Below are positions 21,801 through 31,696 of a DNA stretch of 64,000 nt, in pieces. The position numbers and the translations under genes are program-made. This stretch comes from Paguma larvata (taxonomy: Eukaryota; Chordata; Mammalia; Carnivora; Viverridae), in assembly GCA_030068075.1 (NCBI GenBank), contig CM057841.1, positions 7,449,565 through 7,513,564 of the forward strand. Reading direction: 5' to 3'. Numbering within the stretch: the first letter of the stretch is position 1; each line of letters starts with the position of its first letter. The notes under the pieces are model-generated. The model had not been told where the DNA came from, searched no databases, and worked only from the letters and a program-made list of their open reading frames with translations.

Positions 21801-24800
21801 GATTAGAGGTAAATCACATTGCAAAACTCCTTTGCCATTTGTATAGGAGGTAGTATAGTCACGGAAGTTATGTCCCATCACTTTTGCCACATTCTATGGG
21901 TTAGAAGCAAATTACAGGTCTCACCCGCGCGGGTGTTTATTATACAAGGGCATGGGTCTTGAGGAGGTCATCTTAAAATGTGATTAGGCATTGAAAATGA
22001 TGACGAAATTCAAATTTATGTTCAGATTGGCTGTAGAATGTCCCAGTAGCTCCCCACCCCTGGGTGCCCTCCCCTCAAGCACCAGCCCTGGGCAGGGATC
22101 TGGCCTGATTCCGGCCCCTTCCCCTCCACAGGTCTGTGACTCGGACACGAGGCTGGATCCCATGGCACTACTGGAGCTGGCGCGGGTGCTGGATGAGGAC
22201 CCCCGGGTCGGGGCTGTTGGGGGGGACGTGCGGATCCTTAACCCCCTGGACTCCTGGGTCAGCTTCCTAAGCAGCCTGCGGTACTGGGTGGCCTTCAATG
22301 TGGAGCGGGCTTGTCAGAGCTACTTCCACTGTGTGTCCTGCATCAGTGGCCCCCTGGGTGAGCAGAAGTGGGGCTTGGGAGGGCCATGGAGGGGGCGGAG
22401 GGCGAGGGGGGGAGCCAGAACGGGTTAAGGATGTGATTGAGATTGGGGACAAAGATGGGGCTGTGGCAGGAAATGGGGATAGGGATAAGGATAGACGGTG
22501 AGATGGTGTTTGGTGGGGTGGGAAAGAGGGTGCGGATGGGGATAGGTGCTGGGAGAAGGTTTGGGGAAGGGGATGGGATGCAGTTGGAGTCAAGGACAGG
22601 GTTGGGGCCACGTCTGGGGTTGGCGATGGGATTTCGGATGGGGTCGAGTAGGGGATAGGACTGAGAATGGATACAGAGTTGAGGATGGAGTTGAGGTGGC
22701 TTTGCTGTCAAAAATGGATGTAGCTGTGGGCCAGGGGCAGATTGGGGCAAGTTTGGGTATAGGATTGAGGTATGGGGTTGGGGTATAGGGTTGAGGAAGG
22801 AACGGTGTTAAGAACGGCATCAGGGCTGAGGACAGGACTGAGGTGGTTGGGGATAGGGCTGGAATTGGAGGCGAGTTGGGTCGCAGATAGGACTGGGGAC
22901 AGTACTGGGGCCAGTAGAGGACAGTAGAGGCTGATACTCCTCCTGGACTCCCCACCCCCTCCCAGGCCTGTACAGGAACAACCTCCTGCAGCAGTTCCTC
23001 GAGGCCTGGTACAACCAGAAGTTCCTGGGCACCCACTGCACCTTTGGAGATGACCGGCACCTCACCAACCGCATGCTCAGCATGGGTTATGCCACCAAGT
23101 AAGCTGAGGGGCTCGGGTGGTTGTGCGTGTATGTGTGTGTGTCTGTGTGTGCGTGTGTGTGTCTGTCTTTGCGTGCTGGGACTTCTCCAGGCCCCAAATA
23201 CCTCGCAGGACAGTGGGCTCTACCAAGTGAGACATTGGGAGAGTGGAAGAGTCCAGAAGGGACAGGGGTGGCAGTTCCATTGATCATATGACCCAGTGGA
23301 CCCTACCAAGTGAGGCGAGGTGAGGGCGGGGGACTCCACCTAGGCGGAGACACCACATGAGACTGGGGCCAGATGGCTCTACCATGGGCCGCACAGATTC
23401 CTCCCAGTGAGGGGGGAAGGGAAAGAGGTATGCAGAGTGGGATCTAGTGAGTGAGCGAGCGAGAAGAATCGCGTGCTTCCAGAAGAGTTGTAATTCAGTG
23501 AAACCAGGGGAGTACAGCTTCCACCAGGTCAAGTTCGGGCAGGGGGCGGGGGAAGAGAATTCTACAAAGCTAGACCCCGTGAAAGTGCCAGCGAGAACTT
23601 GGGGTATACCAAGAGAACCCATGTCTTCATTCACTCGTCAGGTATTTATTACAATGTTTAAAAAAAATTTTTTTTAATGTTTGTTTAGTTTCGAGAGAGA
23701 AAGAGCAGGGGGCGGGCAGAGAGAGAGAAGGAGGCACAGAATCCAAAGCAGGCTCCGGGCTCTGCGCTGTCAGCACAGAGCCCGACTTGGGCTCAAAACC
23801 ACGAACCGTGAGATCGTGACCTGAGCCGAAGTCAGACGCTTAACTGACTGAGCCCCCCAGGCGCCCCATTATGTTTTTTTTTAAAGTTTATTTATTAACG
23901 TAATCTCTGTGCCCATTGTAGGGCTCGGCGCAGTGCTCCAGAGCCGCGCAGTCTCCCGCCGAGCCTGCCAGGCGCCCCTCATTACGATGTTTAGAGCTCT
24001 AAGAACGCAGCAGAGACAAAGTCATGCTCACACCCACCGGGGAGACAGTAAATCATGGATGATGGCACATTCGGTGCGGTTGGATAATCCAGGAAAACGG
24101 GGGGGATAGGGCATTTGGGGGCAGGGAATGAAGTGTTAACCAGGACGTCCCAGGAAGGGCAGAGGCAGAGGCCGGAAATGGTGCCGCTGGAGCCCTAGCC
24201 CGCGGGAGCGCGTTGGGGCAGGACGGAATGGTAACGGGGGTGTACTCACGAAAGGCTTGTAGGCCACGCAAGAACTTTGAACTACGGGAGGGTTCTAGGC
24301 CAAGGGGGGAGGTGCTGCTCGTGGTAACGGGATCCCTCTGGCTGCTGTTTGGAGTACAGCCTGCAGGAGGCCAGGGCAGGGCAGGGCGGCTACACAGGGG
24401 AAGGAGACCGGACACCGTCAAGTAATACCCATGAGGGTAGAAGAGCTGGATGCCTCCTACCGGCTTGACTGCTAGCGGCCCCCTGATGACGGTCCCCAAG
24501 AGGGCTCCTAGACATCCGAGGGCTGAGCTGGAAACTGGGTGGGGACTGACTGGGATGCCTGCTGCGGCCATAGGAAGGGAGCCTGATGGGTCCCTTGAGC
24601 TCTAACCCGTTGGGCTGCCCTCAGTGGGAACACGGCCTGGCTCGTTCCTCACCACAGGGCCTGCCAATGATAGTGAGCGCTAGAGTATTCGTAATAGATT
24701 AGTGATAGCATTAGTAATAGGTCACTGACTGTAATGCCGTTAGTAACGGCAGTGGTGATATTAGTCACAGGGGAAGCAGTAGTAGCTGCTAACATTTATT

Positions 24801-25694
24801 GAGCAACTGGGCGGTAATCCTGCTTCAGTGCTCCCAGCGGCCCTCTTAGGTGGTTTCCTCCTCCTCAATCCCATCTTGCATATGAGAACTCGAGGCCCAG
24901 GAAGGTCCAGAAAGCTCACGACCCAGTGGCCATCCCGCAGTGGCCTCTTCTGGCTCCCAGCTCCGTGCTGGCCGCAGGGAGGCCCGTGCTGACGCCCCGC
25001 CTCGCCCCTCCCGTGCAGGTACACCTCCCGCTCCCGCTGCTACTCGGAGACACCGTCTTCCTTCCTGCGCTGGCTGAGCCAGCAGACGCGCTGGTCCAAG
25101 TCCTACTTCCGCGAGTGGCTGTACAACGCGCTCTGGTGGCACCGGCACCATGCCTGGATGACCTACGAGGCGGTGGTGTCGGGCCTCTTCCCCTTCTTCG
25201 TGGCGGCCACCGTGCTGCGGCTCTTCTACGCCGGCCGCCCCTGGGCGCTGCTGTGGGTGCTGCTGTGCGTGCAGGGCGTGGCGCTGGCCAAGGCGGCCTT
25301 CGCGGCCTGGCTGCGCGGCTGCCCGCGCATGGTGCTGCTCTCGCTCTACGCGCCGCTCTACATGTGCGGCCTCCTGCCCGCCAAGTTCCTGGCGCTGGCC
25401 ACCATGAACCAGAGCGGCTGGGGCACCTCCGGCCGCCGGAAGCTGGCCGCCAACTACGTGCCCCTGCTGCCGCTGGCCCTCTGGGCCTTGCTGCTGCTGG
25501 GGGGCCTGGTCCGCAGCGTGGTGCACGAGGCCAGGGCCGACTGGGGCGGCCCCTCGCGGGCGGCCGAGGCCCATCACCTGGCCGCGGGGGCCGGCGCCTA
25601 CGTGGGGTACTGGGTGGTGATGCTGACGCTCTACTGGGTGGGCGTGCGGAGGCTCTGCCGGCGGCGGGCGGGCGGCTACCGCGTGCAGGTGTGA
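15806..25694 (+). CDS. HAS1: Hyaluronan synthase 1, five coding exons, one frameshift as read
   Basis: A membrane glycosyltransferase of family GT2 that polymerises UDP-GlcA and UDP-GlcNAc into hyaluronan and extrudes the chain. Coding exons join 15806-15814, 19619-20327, 22132-22357, 22966-23098 and 25019-25694. Without one extra base they encode 583 residues (human 578). Visible parts: two N-terminal membrane segments (about 23-43 and 53-73); the cytosolic catalytic domain with DGNRAED (140-146), DSDT (242-245), GDDRHL (342-347) and QQTRW (380-384); then C-terminal membrane segments to a final YRVQV. All introns are GT-AG. An extra G in the GGGG at 20149-20152 (codon about 181) shifts frame; the spliced message then stops at TGA 22137-22139, giving about 241 residues without the donor-binding and polymerising motifs and a likely decay target. 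The downstream frame is otherwise intact and conserved, so an assembly or read error is as likely as a real null allele. Confidence 0.93.
16345..16562 (-). repeat. CanSINE in HAS1 intron 1, 11-bp target duplication
   Basis: A - copy from about ttttttttttttagtttact to ctaccctggtgcccc. It is flanked on both sides by ggatcactaag, an exact 11-bp duplication. Confidence 0.85.
17200..17860. repeat. Three CanSINEs in HAS1 intron 1
   Basis: Copies at 17205-17408 (-), 17439-17545 (+, short subtype ending aaaataaaatctta) and 17659-17852 (+, head ggggcgcctgggggtggctt). Confidence 0.8.
18830..18970 (+). repeat. MIR fragment
   Basis: Reads as a + MIR: gagttcaaatcttggcttct, then gaccttgggcaggctgctgc, acctgtaaaacggggatgat and gttgtgaggattaaa. 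A weaker MIR-like stretch lies at about 18345-18480. Confidence 0.7.
18981..19176 (+). repeat. CanSINE, diverged, in HAS1 intron 1
   Basis: Head ggggcgcctgggcggctcag is clear. The middle is diverged and the usual AATAAATAAA tail is replaced by an A run at about 19168-19178. It lies about 440 bp before exon 2. Confidence 0.75.
19619..20327 (+). CDS. HAS1: HAS1 coding exon 2, frameshifted at 20149-20152
   Basis: 709 bp, where 708 would keep phase 0 at both ends. It encodes residues 4-239: a short cytosolic start, two membrane segments, and the first part of the GT2 domain with DGNRAED (140-146) and YVWDGNYHQ. The acceptor is tag|cag|GAC, so the start may be 19619 or 19622. An Ala/Arg-rich stretch (about 82-99) is about five residues longer than in human. 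The extra G follows codons for E176-P177-A178-A179-A180; removing it restores the conserved [10 protein letters not shown] run. The donor is gtgagt at 20328. Confidence 0.9.
20645..21175 (-). repeat. Two CanSINEs in HAS1 intron 2
   Basis: The full copy 20650-20861 (ends ccacccaggcgcccc) and the short copy 21068-21175 (tcatgctctactgactgagc, ends ccaggcggccc) are both on - and are separated by ATTC-rich repeat. Confidence 0.8.
21475..21990 (+). repeat. Interspersed repeat, family not assigned
   Basis: Begins ggtttcctatggctgcgtaa, caaattaccacaaatttgg, and ends near cttgaggaggtcatc. It is the same kind of element as at 1034-1205, with a longer body. No coding capacity. Confidence 0.5.
22132..22357 (+). 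CDS. HAS1: HAS1 coding exon 3
   Basis: 226 bp, entered in phase 0 after cag and left with one base (GG|gtgagc). It encodes [10 protein letters not shown] (residues 240-249), the DxD-type metal/UDP site, then [20 protein letters not shown] and ends in CISGPL plus the first base of the next Gly. In the shifted frame produced by exon 2 the first codons read Gly, Leu, stop. Confidence 0.95.
22358..22965 (+). repeat. HAS1 intron 3, degenerate G-rich repeat
   Basis: Most of this 608-bp intron (about 22420-22920) is built from variants of GGGGAT, GGGTTG and GATAGG words, a decayed G-rich tandem repeat on +. The acceptor is ccctcccag. No internal gene. Confidence 0.75.
22966..23098 (+). CDS. HAS1: HAS1 coding exon 4
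   Basis: 133 bp. It completes Gly315 and encodes [20 protein letters not shown], then the conserved [12 protein letters not shown] (from 341), ending in ATK with Lys359 split by the intron. GDD carries the presumed catalytic base of the family. The donor is gtaagc. Confidence 0.95.
23099..25018 (+). other. HAS1: HAS1 intron 4
   Basis: Starts with a (TG)n-rich stretch 23122-23170 only about 25 bp from the donor. It holds two - CanSINE pieces (23655-23868; about 23876-23980) and a MIR/L2-like relic at 24785-24920. The rest is unique DNA with no exon pattern. Confidence 0.75.
23655..23980 (-). repeat. CanSINE plus adjacent CanSINE fragment
   Basis: The first copy ends cccccaggcgccccatt. A second partial copy (tttaaagtttatttattaac through gccaggcgcccctcattacg) follows directly. 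attacaatgtttaaaaaa before and attacgatgtttagagc after suggest a shared target site. Confidence 0.8.
25019..25694 (+). CDS. HAS1: HAS1 coding exon 5
   Basis: 676 bp. It completes Lys359 and encodes residues 360-583: [20 protein letters not shown], then [13 protein letters not shown] (380-392; the QxxRW polymer-binding motif of processive GT2 enzymes), a run of C-terminal membrane helices, [20 protein letters not shown] between helices, and the terminal [16 protein letters not shown] followed by TGA at 25692-25694. The frame is open throughout and codon choice is GC-rich. Confidence 0.96.
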
Positions 25695-26010
25695 GTCCCG
25701 GCCTGCGGGAAACCGGCGGGGGACCCCGGGAGCCACGGACTTGCTGGCTGATTCTCTGGGCCTCACTTTCCCTCCCCTGTGAAGTGAGGGGGGCCACCCA
25801 AGACTCTTCAGCCTGGACTATGTGGGGGCTGGCTGGGACTTGGGGTCTCTGGGCAGGGTATTTATTGATCAGGGTGTGGATTTGTAGGGGCAGGGGGAGA
25901 CAAGGGTCCCCATGTGCTGTCCTGCGGCCTGCTCTCTCCCTGTTCCTATTTAATATCCCTTCGTACTGTGTGGGTAGGATATAATAAAGAATTTTATTTA
26001 TTTTCTTCGG
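25695..26010 (+). other. HAS1: HAS1 3' UTR
   Basis: About 300 bases from the stop to just past the poly(A) signal. The length fits the short human HAS1 3' UTR. Confidence 0.75.
25983..25988 (+). promoter_or_regulatory. HAS1: HAS1 poly(A) signal AATAAA
   Basis: Canonical hexamer 289 bases after the stop codon, followed by a T-rich downstream element (about 25992-26034). Confidence 0.8.
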
Positions 26011-26103
26011 AGTCTCCCTCCCCTTTTTTTTTTTTGAGAACGGAGGGGCTACATGGTTGTAGGTCGGGGACTCATGGGTCCATCTTGGGTGCCAGTTGCT
26101 TTT

Positions 26104-26510
26104 TGTTTAAAAAAAAGTTTTTTTGTTTTTTAGTTTATTTTTGAGAGACAGAGCATGAGCATGGGAGGGGCAGAGAAAGGAGGAGACACAGAACCTAGAG
26201 GAGGCTCCAGGCTCTAAGCCGTCAGCACAGAGCCGGATGTGGGGCTCGAACTCACAAATTGTTAGATCATTACCTAACCTTAAGTCAGACGCTTAACTGA
26301 CTGAGCCGTCCAGGCGCCTCCAAGCTGTTTTTTGTTTTTTGTTTTTTTTAAGTTTTATTTCTTGAGAGTGAGCAGGGGAGGGCAAAGAGGGAGAGAGAAT
26401 CCTAAGCAGGCTTTGCACCATCAGCACGGAGCCCAACATGGGGTTTGAACTCAGGAACAGAACTGTGAAATCATGACCTAAGCAGAAGCCAGATGCTTAA
26501 CAGGCATCCC
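26104..26510 (-). repeat. Two CanSINEs beyond HAS1
   Basis: Copies at about 26104-26320 (ends gtccaggcgcc) and 26328-26510 (diverged, with its head cut to aacaggcatcccc). Duplicated agctgttt sequence flanks the second. Confidence 0.8.
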
Positions 26511-26728
26511 CAGCTGTTTGAACCTAGACAGAATACCCTCCTTCTTTGGAGTCTCGGTTCTCTGCCAAACAGGATACTAATCCCATGTGTTGGAGTTGTG
26601 TGAGGGCGAAATTTCTCAACTCCTCATTCACACTTACAGAGTACCTACTACATGGGGACACAGTCGGGCACTGTGGGTGGCGTCTTCCTGGTCCATCCAC
26701 CCCACTACTCTGTGAGAAAGGTAACTTG

Positions 26729-26945
26729 TGGGGCCCCTGGGTGGCGCAGTCGGTTAAGCATCTGACTTCGGCTCAGGTCACGATCTCTCGGTTTGTGAGT
26801 TTGGGCCCCGCGTCGGGCTCTGTGCTGACAGCTCAGAGCCTGGAGCCTGCTTCCGATTCTGTGTCTCCCTCTCTCTCTGCCCCTCTCTTGCTCACGCTCT
26901 GTTTCTCTGTCTCTCTCAAAAATAAATATTTTTTTTAAAAAAAAA
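26729..26945 (+). repeat. CanSINE, young, 13-bp target duplication
   Basis: Near-consensus + copy, flanked by aaaggtaacttgt on both sides (26718-26730 and at 26943 onwards). Confidence 0.9.
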
Positions 26946-27311
26946 GGTAACTTGTACCTTCTCTCCCCAAACTCCTAACATCTCACCCTTAGCTTGCTTC
27001 CTGTCTCACTGAGAAAACAGGCGGACGAGAAAACTTTCAGTCCCCACCTGCGTGTCTTCCCACTGGTCTGCCTCCACGCCCACACAGGCCACCTTCACCC
27101 ACTACTGAGTGCGAACTGTCTGTGTTCCAATGCCAACCCCTCTGGTCTACTCAAAGATGTCCCACGCACTCTCCGTCCTCCCTTCTTCCCTTCCCACGCG
27201 GTCTTTCCCACCAGCATCCAAAAGTGCCACCACTCTGATTTTTAAGACTCACTGCCTTGACCTATCTCCTCCTGAGCTACTCATTTTTTAAAAAGTAATC
27301 TCTTCCCCCCA
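26946..27311. other. Non-genic; possible L2 relic
   Basis: CT-rich unique DNA. Text near 27150-27250 (ccgtcctcccttcttccctt) is compatible with a decayed L2 on -, but I could not place it firmly. Confidence 0.3.
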
Positions 27312-27600
27312 GGCACCTGGGTGGCCCAGTCGGTTAAGTGACCGACTTCAGATCAGGTCATGATCTCACCGTTTTGTGGGTTCGAGCCCCACATCAGTCT
27401 CTGCACTGGCAGTGCGAAGCCCGCTTGAGATTCTCTCTCCCTCGCTCCCTGCCCCTCCCTGATTCATGCTTTCTCTCTCTCAAAATAAGTAAATGGAAAA
27501 AAATCTTTTTAAAAGTAATCTCTACCCCCAGTAGGGCTCAAACTCACAACCCTGAGATCAAGATTTGCACGCTCGACCGACTGAGCCAGCCAGGCACCCC
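27312..27600. repeat. Two CanSINEs tail to tail (+ long, - short)
   Basis: A + copy 27312-27500 (aggcacctgggtggcccagt) and a short-subtype - copy 27503-27600 (taatctctacccccagtagg, ending ccaggcacccc). Confidence 0.8.
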
Positions 27601-28600
27601 ATACTGTCTCGTTTCTAACAGCAAAACGCCTTGGGGGCTCTTTATATTTGTCTCCCATTTCCACAAAGTTCAGCCGCATGTAAATCAACAGACTTGTGCC
27701 ACCATGACTGTAATTTTCGAACATTTTCATCACCCCCGAAAAGGAAGCCCATACCCACTGGCAGTCACTTGCATTCCTCACGCATTCATTCTTTTTTTTT
27801 TTTTTTTTTTTTTAATGTTTATTTATTTTTGAGAGAGACAGACAGACAGAGCATGAGCAGGGGCAGGGCACAGACAGAGAGGGAGACACAGAATCGGAAA
27901 CAGGCTCCAGGCTCTGAGCTGTCAGCACAGAGCCCGACGCGGGGCTCAAACTTGGGAACGGTGAGATCATGACCTGTGCCGAAGTCGGACGCTTAACTGA
28001 CTGACCCACCCAGGCGCCCCTCACGCGTTCATTCCGATACCTCCGCGCCCTATGCAACCACAATCTACTTCTCTACAGATTTGCCTCTTCTGGGTATTTC
28101 ACACAAATGGAATCATGCAGTGTGTCTCTTTTGTGACAGACTTCTTTTGAGGTTCATCTGTGTTGCACAGATCAGTGGCTCATTCCTTTTCGGGGCCAAA
28201 TACTATCCCGCTGTAGGGATGTATCCCGTTTGGCTTGTGCATTTATCAGCTGATGGACATTTGGGATGTTTCCATTTTGTGGCTCTTGTGAATAATGCTG
28301 TGAACATTCACGTACAAGTTGTTGTGTCCACAGAGGTGAACTTCTCTCGGGCGGAATTCTCTAGGAGTGGAGTTGCTGAGTCACACGGTAATCCTACATT
28401 TAGTCTATTGCCATATGGTTTCCCACAGTGCCTGTACCGTTTTATATTCCCAGCAGCAAAGCATGAGGGTTCCGATTTCCCTACATCCTCACCGGCATTT
28501 GTTATCACCTGACTTTTCGATTATAGCTTCCAGGGGGTGTGAAATGGTATCTCACTGTGGTTTCGATTTGCATTTCCCTGATGACTAATGTTGTCTCCCA
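27601..28600 (-). repeat. Old L1 (L1M-type), split by a CanSINE at 27795-28021
   Basis: The - strand L1 text includes aatcatgcagtgtgtctctt, atcagctgatggacatttgg and gtatctcactgtggtttcga plus tttgcatttccctgatgac. The inserted - CanSINE is bracketed by cctcacgcattcattc / cctcacgcgttcattc, a 16-bp duplication with one change. Confidence 0.8.
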
Positions 28601-30110
28601 CTGACTTTTCAACCCATGCCAGTCAGATGGTTCCCCCACCCCCACCCCCACCCCATCGCATCGCTCTATGTCAGTTGCTCAGGCTAAGTTCGTCAGTGGT
28701 GTCCACCTGGCTAAAGCCAATGGCCAATTCTCGGGCCTCCTATTTCATGATGTGGCAGCACGTGACCCAGCGGATCCCTCTCCTTGAAATGCTTTCTTCG
28801 CTTGGCTTTCAGAATTCCACAGCTGCCTTGTCCCCTCCCACCCCCCCACCCCCCCAGTTTTCCTTCGAGGTTCTGTTTAACATTTCAGACTGCTTCCACT
28901 CAGAGAAACCTCCTCCTAGCCACTTCTCTTATCCATCTACACTCGTTCCCTCTGTGTACCCAGCGATACGCCTCTGAATGCCTCATTCGTGCTCCCTGCC
29001 TGGAGAAGGGACTCTGGAACTTGTATGTTCAGATCAGACCTCACCCCTACTTTCCAGAGCTGTATCCCCAACCGCCTCCAGGACATTTCCACTCGGGATA
29101 CCTCATAACCAGACCCAGCTCCTCATCGGCCCTCCTCTCCCCCCACCTTAATCCCCATGAAGCCAGCATCCCTCATCTCCGGAAACAGAACTCCGACATT
29201 AGAGCTGCTCGCGCTGTGCACAACAGTAACCCCTACCACGTAGGGCTATTCGATTTCTTTTCGTTCACTCCTTCTTTGCGGCAGTCCATCAGTCACAGAA
29301 CCATTTACCAAGTATGTACTGAATTACACACTTGGCCAGGTTTGCTAATACAGATGTGTATTTTCCTCCTTCCAGGAGCTCCGAGTCAGGTAAACCGTGT
29401 GATCCAGACTTACCCCCAGGATGCCCAGACGCATGCCTCCGTGACTGCTGTTTTCATAGATCGGGGACAATTTAAGTGATGAAAGCTATAAAAGATTATA
29501 AATTTAGCTTCCCAGTTGCACTGGCCACACGTGGCCTGCTTCATGGCCGCAGGTGGCTGGTGGCTGCCCCGATGGACAGTGCGTATCTAGAACATTCCCA
29601 TCATGGCAGAGGGTTCTACTGGGCACTGGTGCTGCCACTGACCATTGACACCTGCAGCTTCTCTTCCTTCCCCTCACACCCAACACTCCGATCCATCAGC
29701 AAGCCCCACTGGCCCTACCTTCAGGACAGATCGAGAACACTGCTCCTCACTGTCACCACTTTGTCCCCGACGCCAGATCTCTTTCCTGGATTAAAGCTGT
29801 CCAGATTGCCACAGCACCGAACGGCGGTTCCTGCTTCTACCCTTGTCCCCTACAGCCTAGGATTGACGCAGTAGCCATGCGAATCAAATCACGACCTTCC
29901 TTGCTTCAAAACTGCCCATAAGGCTCATTTCAGAGGAAAATGCAGCCCTCACGGCGGCCAAGGTCCTGCCTGGTCCACTCCCCTCACATCCTCTCCGACC
30001 TCACTGCGTCGCCGTTTCCTAAAGTCCTGCTCCAGGCGCCTTGCCATCTGGCCATGTCCCCAACACGGGGCACACTCAGGCGGTTTCTCACTTGATGCGG
30101 GTCTTATTTT
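28601..30110. repeat. L2/CR1-like LINE relics and a hAT MITE
   Basis: About 28695-28830 translates to KANGQFSGLLFHDVAA then LEMLSSLGFQNS, a decayed form of the DLSAAFDTVDH...LLxxLSSLGF block of CR1/L2 reverse transcriptase. Similar LINE text continues in pieces to about 29200 and 29660-30050. Between them, 29485-29660 (cacacgtggcctgcttcatg, then tagaacattcccatcatggc) is a hAT-type MITE. All are broken. Confidence 0.55.
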
Positions 30111-30884
30111 GCTTCCTTTTCTTGCGTATCGCCTGACCATCCATCAGGACATAACTCCAAGAGGGTGCAGACTTTTGTCTGTCCCGATTTCTTCATTGCG
30201 GTCTCGACAGTCCCTTGAAAATGCCCTGGACGTAGTAAGTACTCAGTAAATATTCCCTGAATGAATGAGTCAAGGGGAATACATGCGTGAACAAGAATGA
30301 GTAGATGCCTAGAAGGAGCTGATCTCTCAGGTGAGAAGACACAAACCCAAATAAAAGCCACAAGCTGACATTAGGTCCCAATGAGGGCTTATGCATGAAC
30401 TAAAATAGGGGGATGTCTGTCGAGGGGGAGGCGTAGTCAGAGATGACATCTGGGCTGGGATATGTGGATTAAGAGGGAGCTTAGCTTCGCGAGGTTCTCA
30501 GTAAGTCATTTCAAGTATGAAAAACAAGTAAGTCACTTCAAGTGTGAAAAACAGCATGTGCAAAGGCCCAAAGATGGCACTGAGCTTTGTATGTTCAAGG
30601 GCGGAAAAACGGCCAGTGGGGATAGAGAGTGAAGAGCGGAGACAAGAAAACAGAATCAGGCAAATACAGTGCCAGGCACACAGAGTTGCTGTGAGGATTC
30701 GATAGGTTAATACGTGTAAAGGTTTTTCAGGGGACCTGAACTGGGTTAGCTAGCCATGTAACGAGGTCCTGGAGACGGTGACAAGTATCATGACAAACGT
30801 GAGGAATGAGCAAAGGCTAGACAAACTGCAGAGGAGAAAGATCATGGGAGAAATGCGGTAGGGGACAAGGCTTGCCAGGTCAGC
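30111..30884. other. Non-genic; MIR/L2 traces
   Basis: Text such as gtaagtactcagtaaatatt (30236-30255) and gccaggcacacagagttgct (about 30671) is MIR/L2-like. No gene. Confidence 0.4.
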
Positions 30885-31098
30885 CAGGGCCAGTTGGCGG
30901 CTCAGTTGGCTAAGCGTCCGAGTTCAGTTCGGGTCATGATCTCACAGCTCGTGAGTTGGAGCCCCACGTCGGGCTCTGTGCTGACAGCTCTGAGCCTGGA
31001 GCCTGCTTCGGATTCTGTGTCTCCTCCTCTCTCTGCCCTTCCCCAGCTCACACACACTCTCTCTCTCTCAAAAATAAATAAACATTAAAAAAAAAGTA
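30885..31098 (+). repeat. CanSINE
   Basis: A + copy with a damaged head (agttggcggctcagttggct), a normal body and tail ctcaaaaataaataaacatt. Confidence 0.85.
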
Positions 31099-31600
31099 AA
31101 ATATTACTCTGGCTGCTATGTGGAGGACGGACTATAGCAGGACCAGGCTGAGTGGAGGCAGTGCGGATGCTGCTGCAGTGAGGCAGTGATACAGGCAAGA
31201 GATGATGGGGGCTGGGACCACAGAGGGAGGGCAACTTCGCAAGACGTCTGGGAGTTAAGAAGGCTAAGGCATGGAAACAGAAGAGGAAAAGGAATTAAAC
31301 ACTTAGATTTCTGGTTGAGCCGCTGGGTGGATAGTGGTGCCTTTGGCAGGAAAGCCTTGGGGGGACACGGGCTTTCAAGATGACATCAAGGACTCTCTAT
31401 CTGAGGGTGTCTTCTGCAGGCTGCAAGGTCAGAGAGACTGCCAGAAATCCGGGGAGTGGCCTGGCCTTGCACTGTGACAACTCTCATCCCTCATATTACT
31501 GTCATTAGGGGCGTATTCGCCTGTGCGGATTTGGGGTATGCGGCCTCTGCTACCTGCATTAGTACTGACCACCTTCGAAGATGGAAGAATCTAGAAAGCT
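31099..31600. other. Non-genic stretch beyond the SPACA6 3' end
   Basis: Unique DNA with no recognised exon or repeat. The HAS1 and SPACA6 poly(A) signals face each other about 5.6 kb apart. Confidence 0.4.
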
Positions 31601-31611
31601 GAAATATATTC

Positions 31612-31617
31612 TTTATT
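31612..31617 (-). promoter_or_regulatory. SPACA6: SPACA6 poly(A) signal AATAAA
   Basis: tttatt on +, which is AATAAA on -, lies 46 bases after the SPACA6 stop. This implies a very short 3' UTR. Use of this signal is inferred. Confidence 0.65.
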
Positions 31618-31662
31618 TTAGGGATGAAAACAGGATAAGGAGGTAAGAAAAAAATACCTTTG

Positions 31663-31696
31663 TTAGTTGCTCTTGAAGTACCATCGAAAGAATATC
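31663..31696 (-). CDS. SPACA6: SPACA6 coding exon 9 (last)
   Basis: 34 bases after tctccag. It completes Trp313 and adds IFFRWYFKSN and TAA (31665-31663). The match to the human ending MFFRWYCSGN fixes the exon. Confidence 0.88.

Larger units (their letters stand above)
20328..22131 (+). other. HAS1: HAS1 intron 2 with ATTC-based repeat
   Basis: Holds two - CanSINEs (20645-20861; a short one at about 21068-21175), degenerate ATTC/TTCATTCA repeats over about 20470-20620, 20920-21050 and 21180-21475, and an unassigned interspersed repeat at 21475-21990 (ggtttcctatggctgcgtaa). The acceptor follows the pyrimidine tract ccccttcccctccacag. Confidence 0.75.

Noticed and set aside
24846..25797. About 300-codon frames antisense to HAS1 exon 5
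   Set aside because: Same reason: strong codon bias of the sense exon keeps the other strand open.
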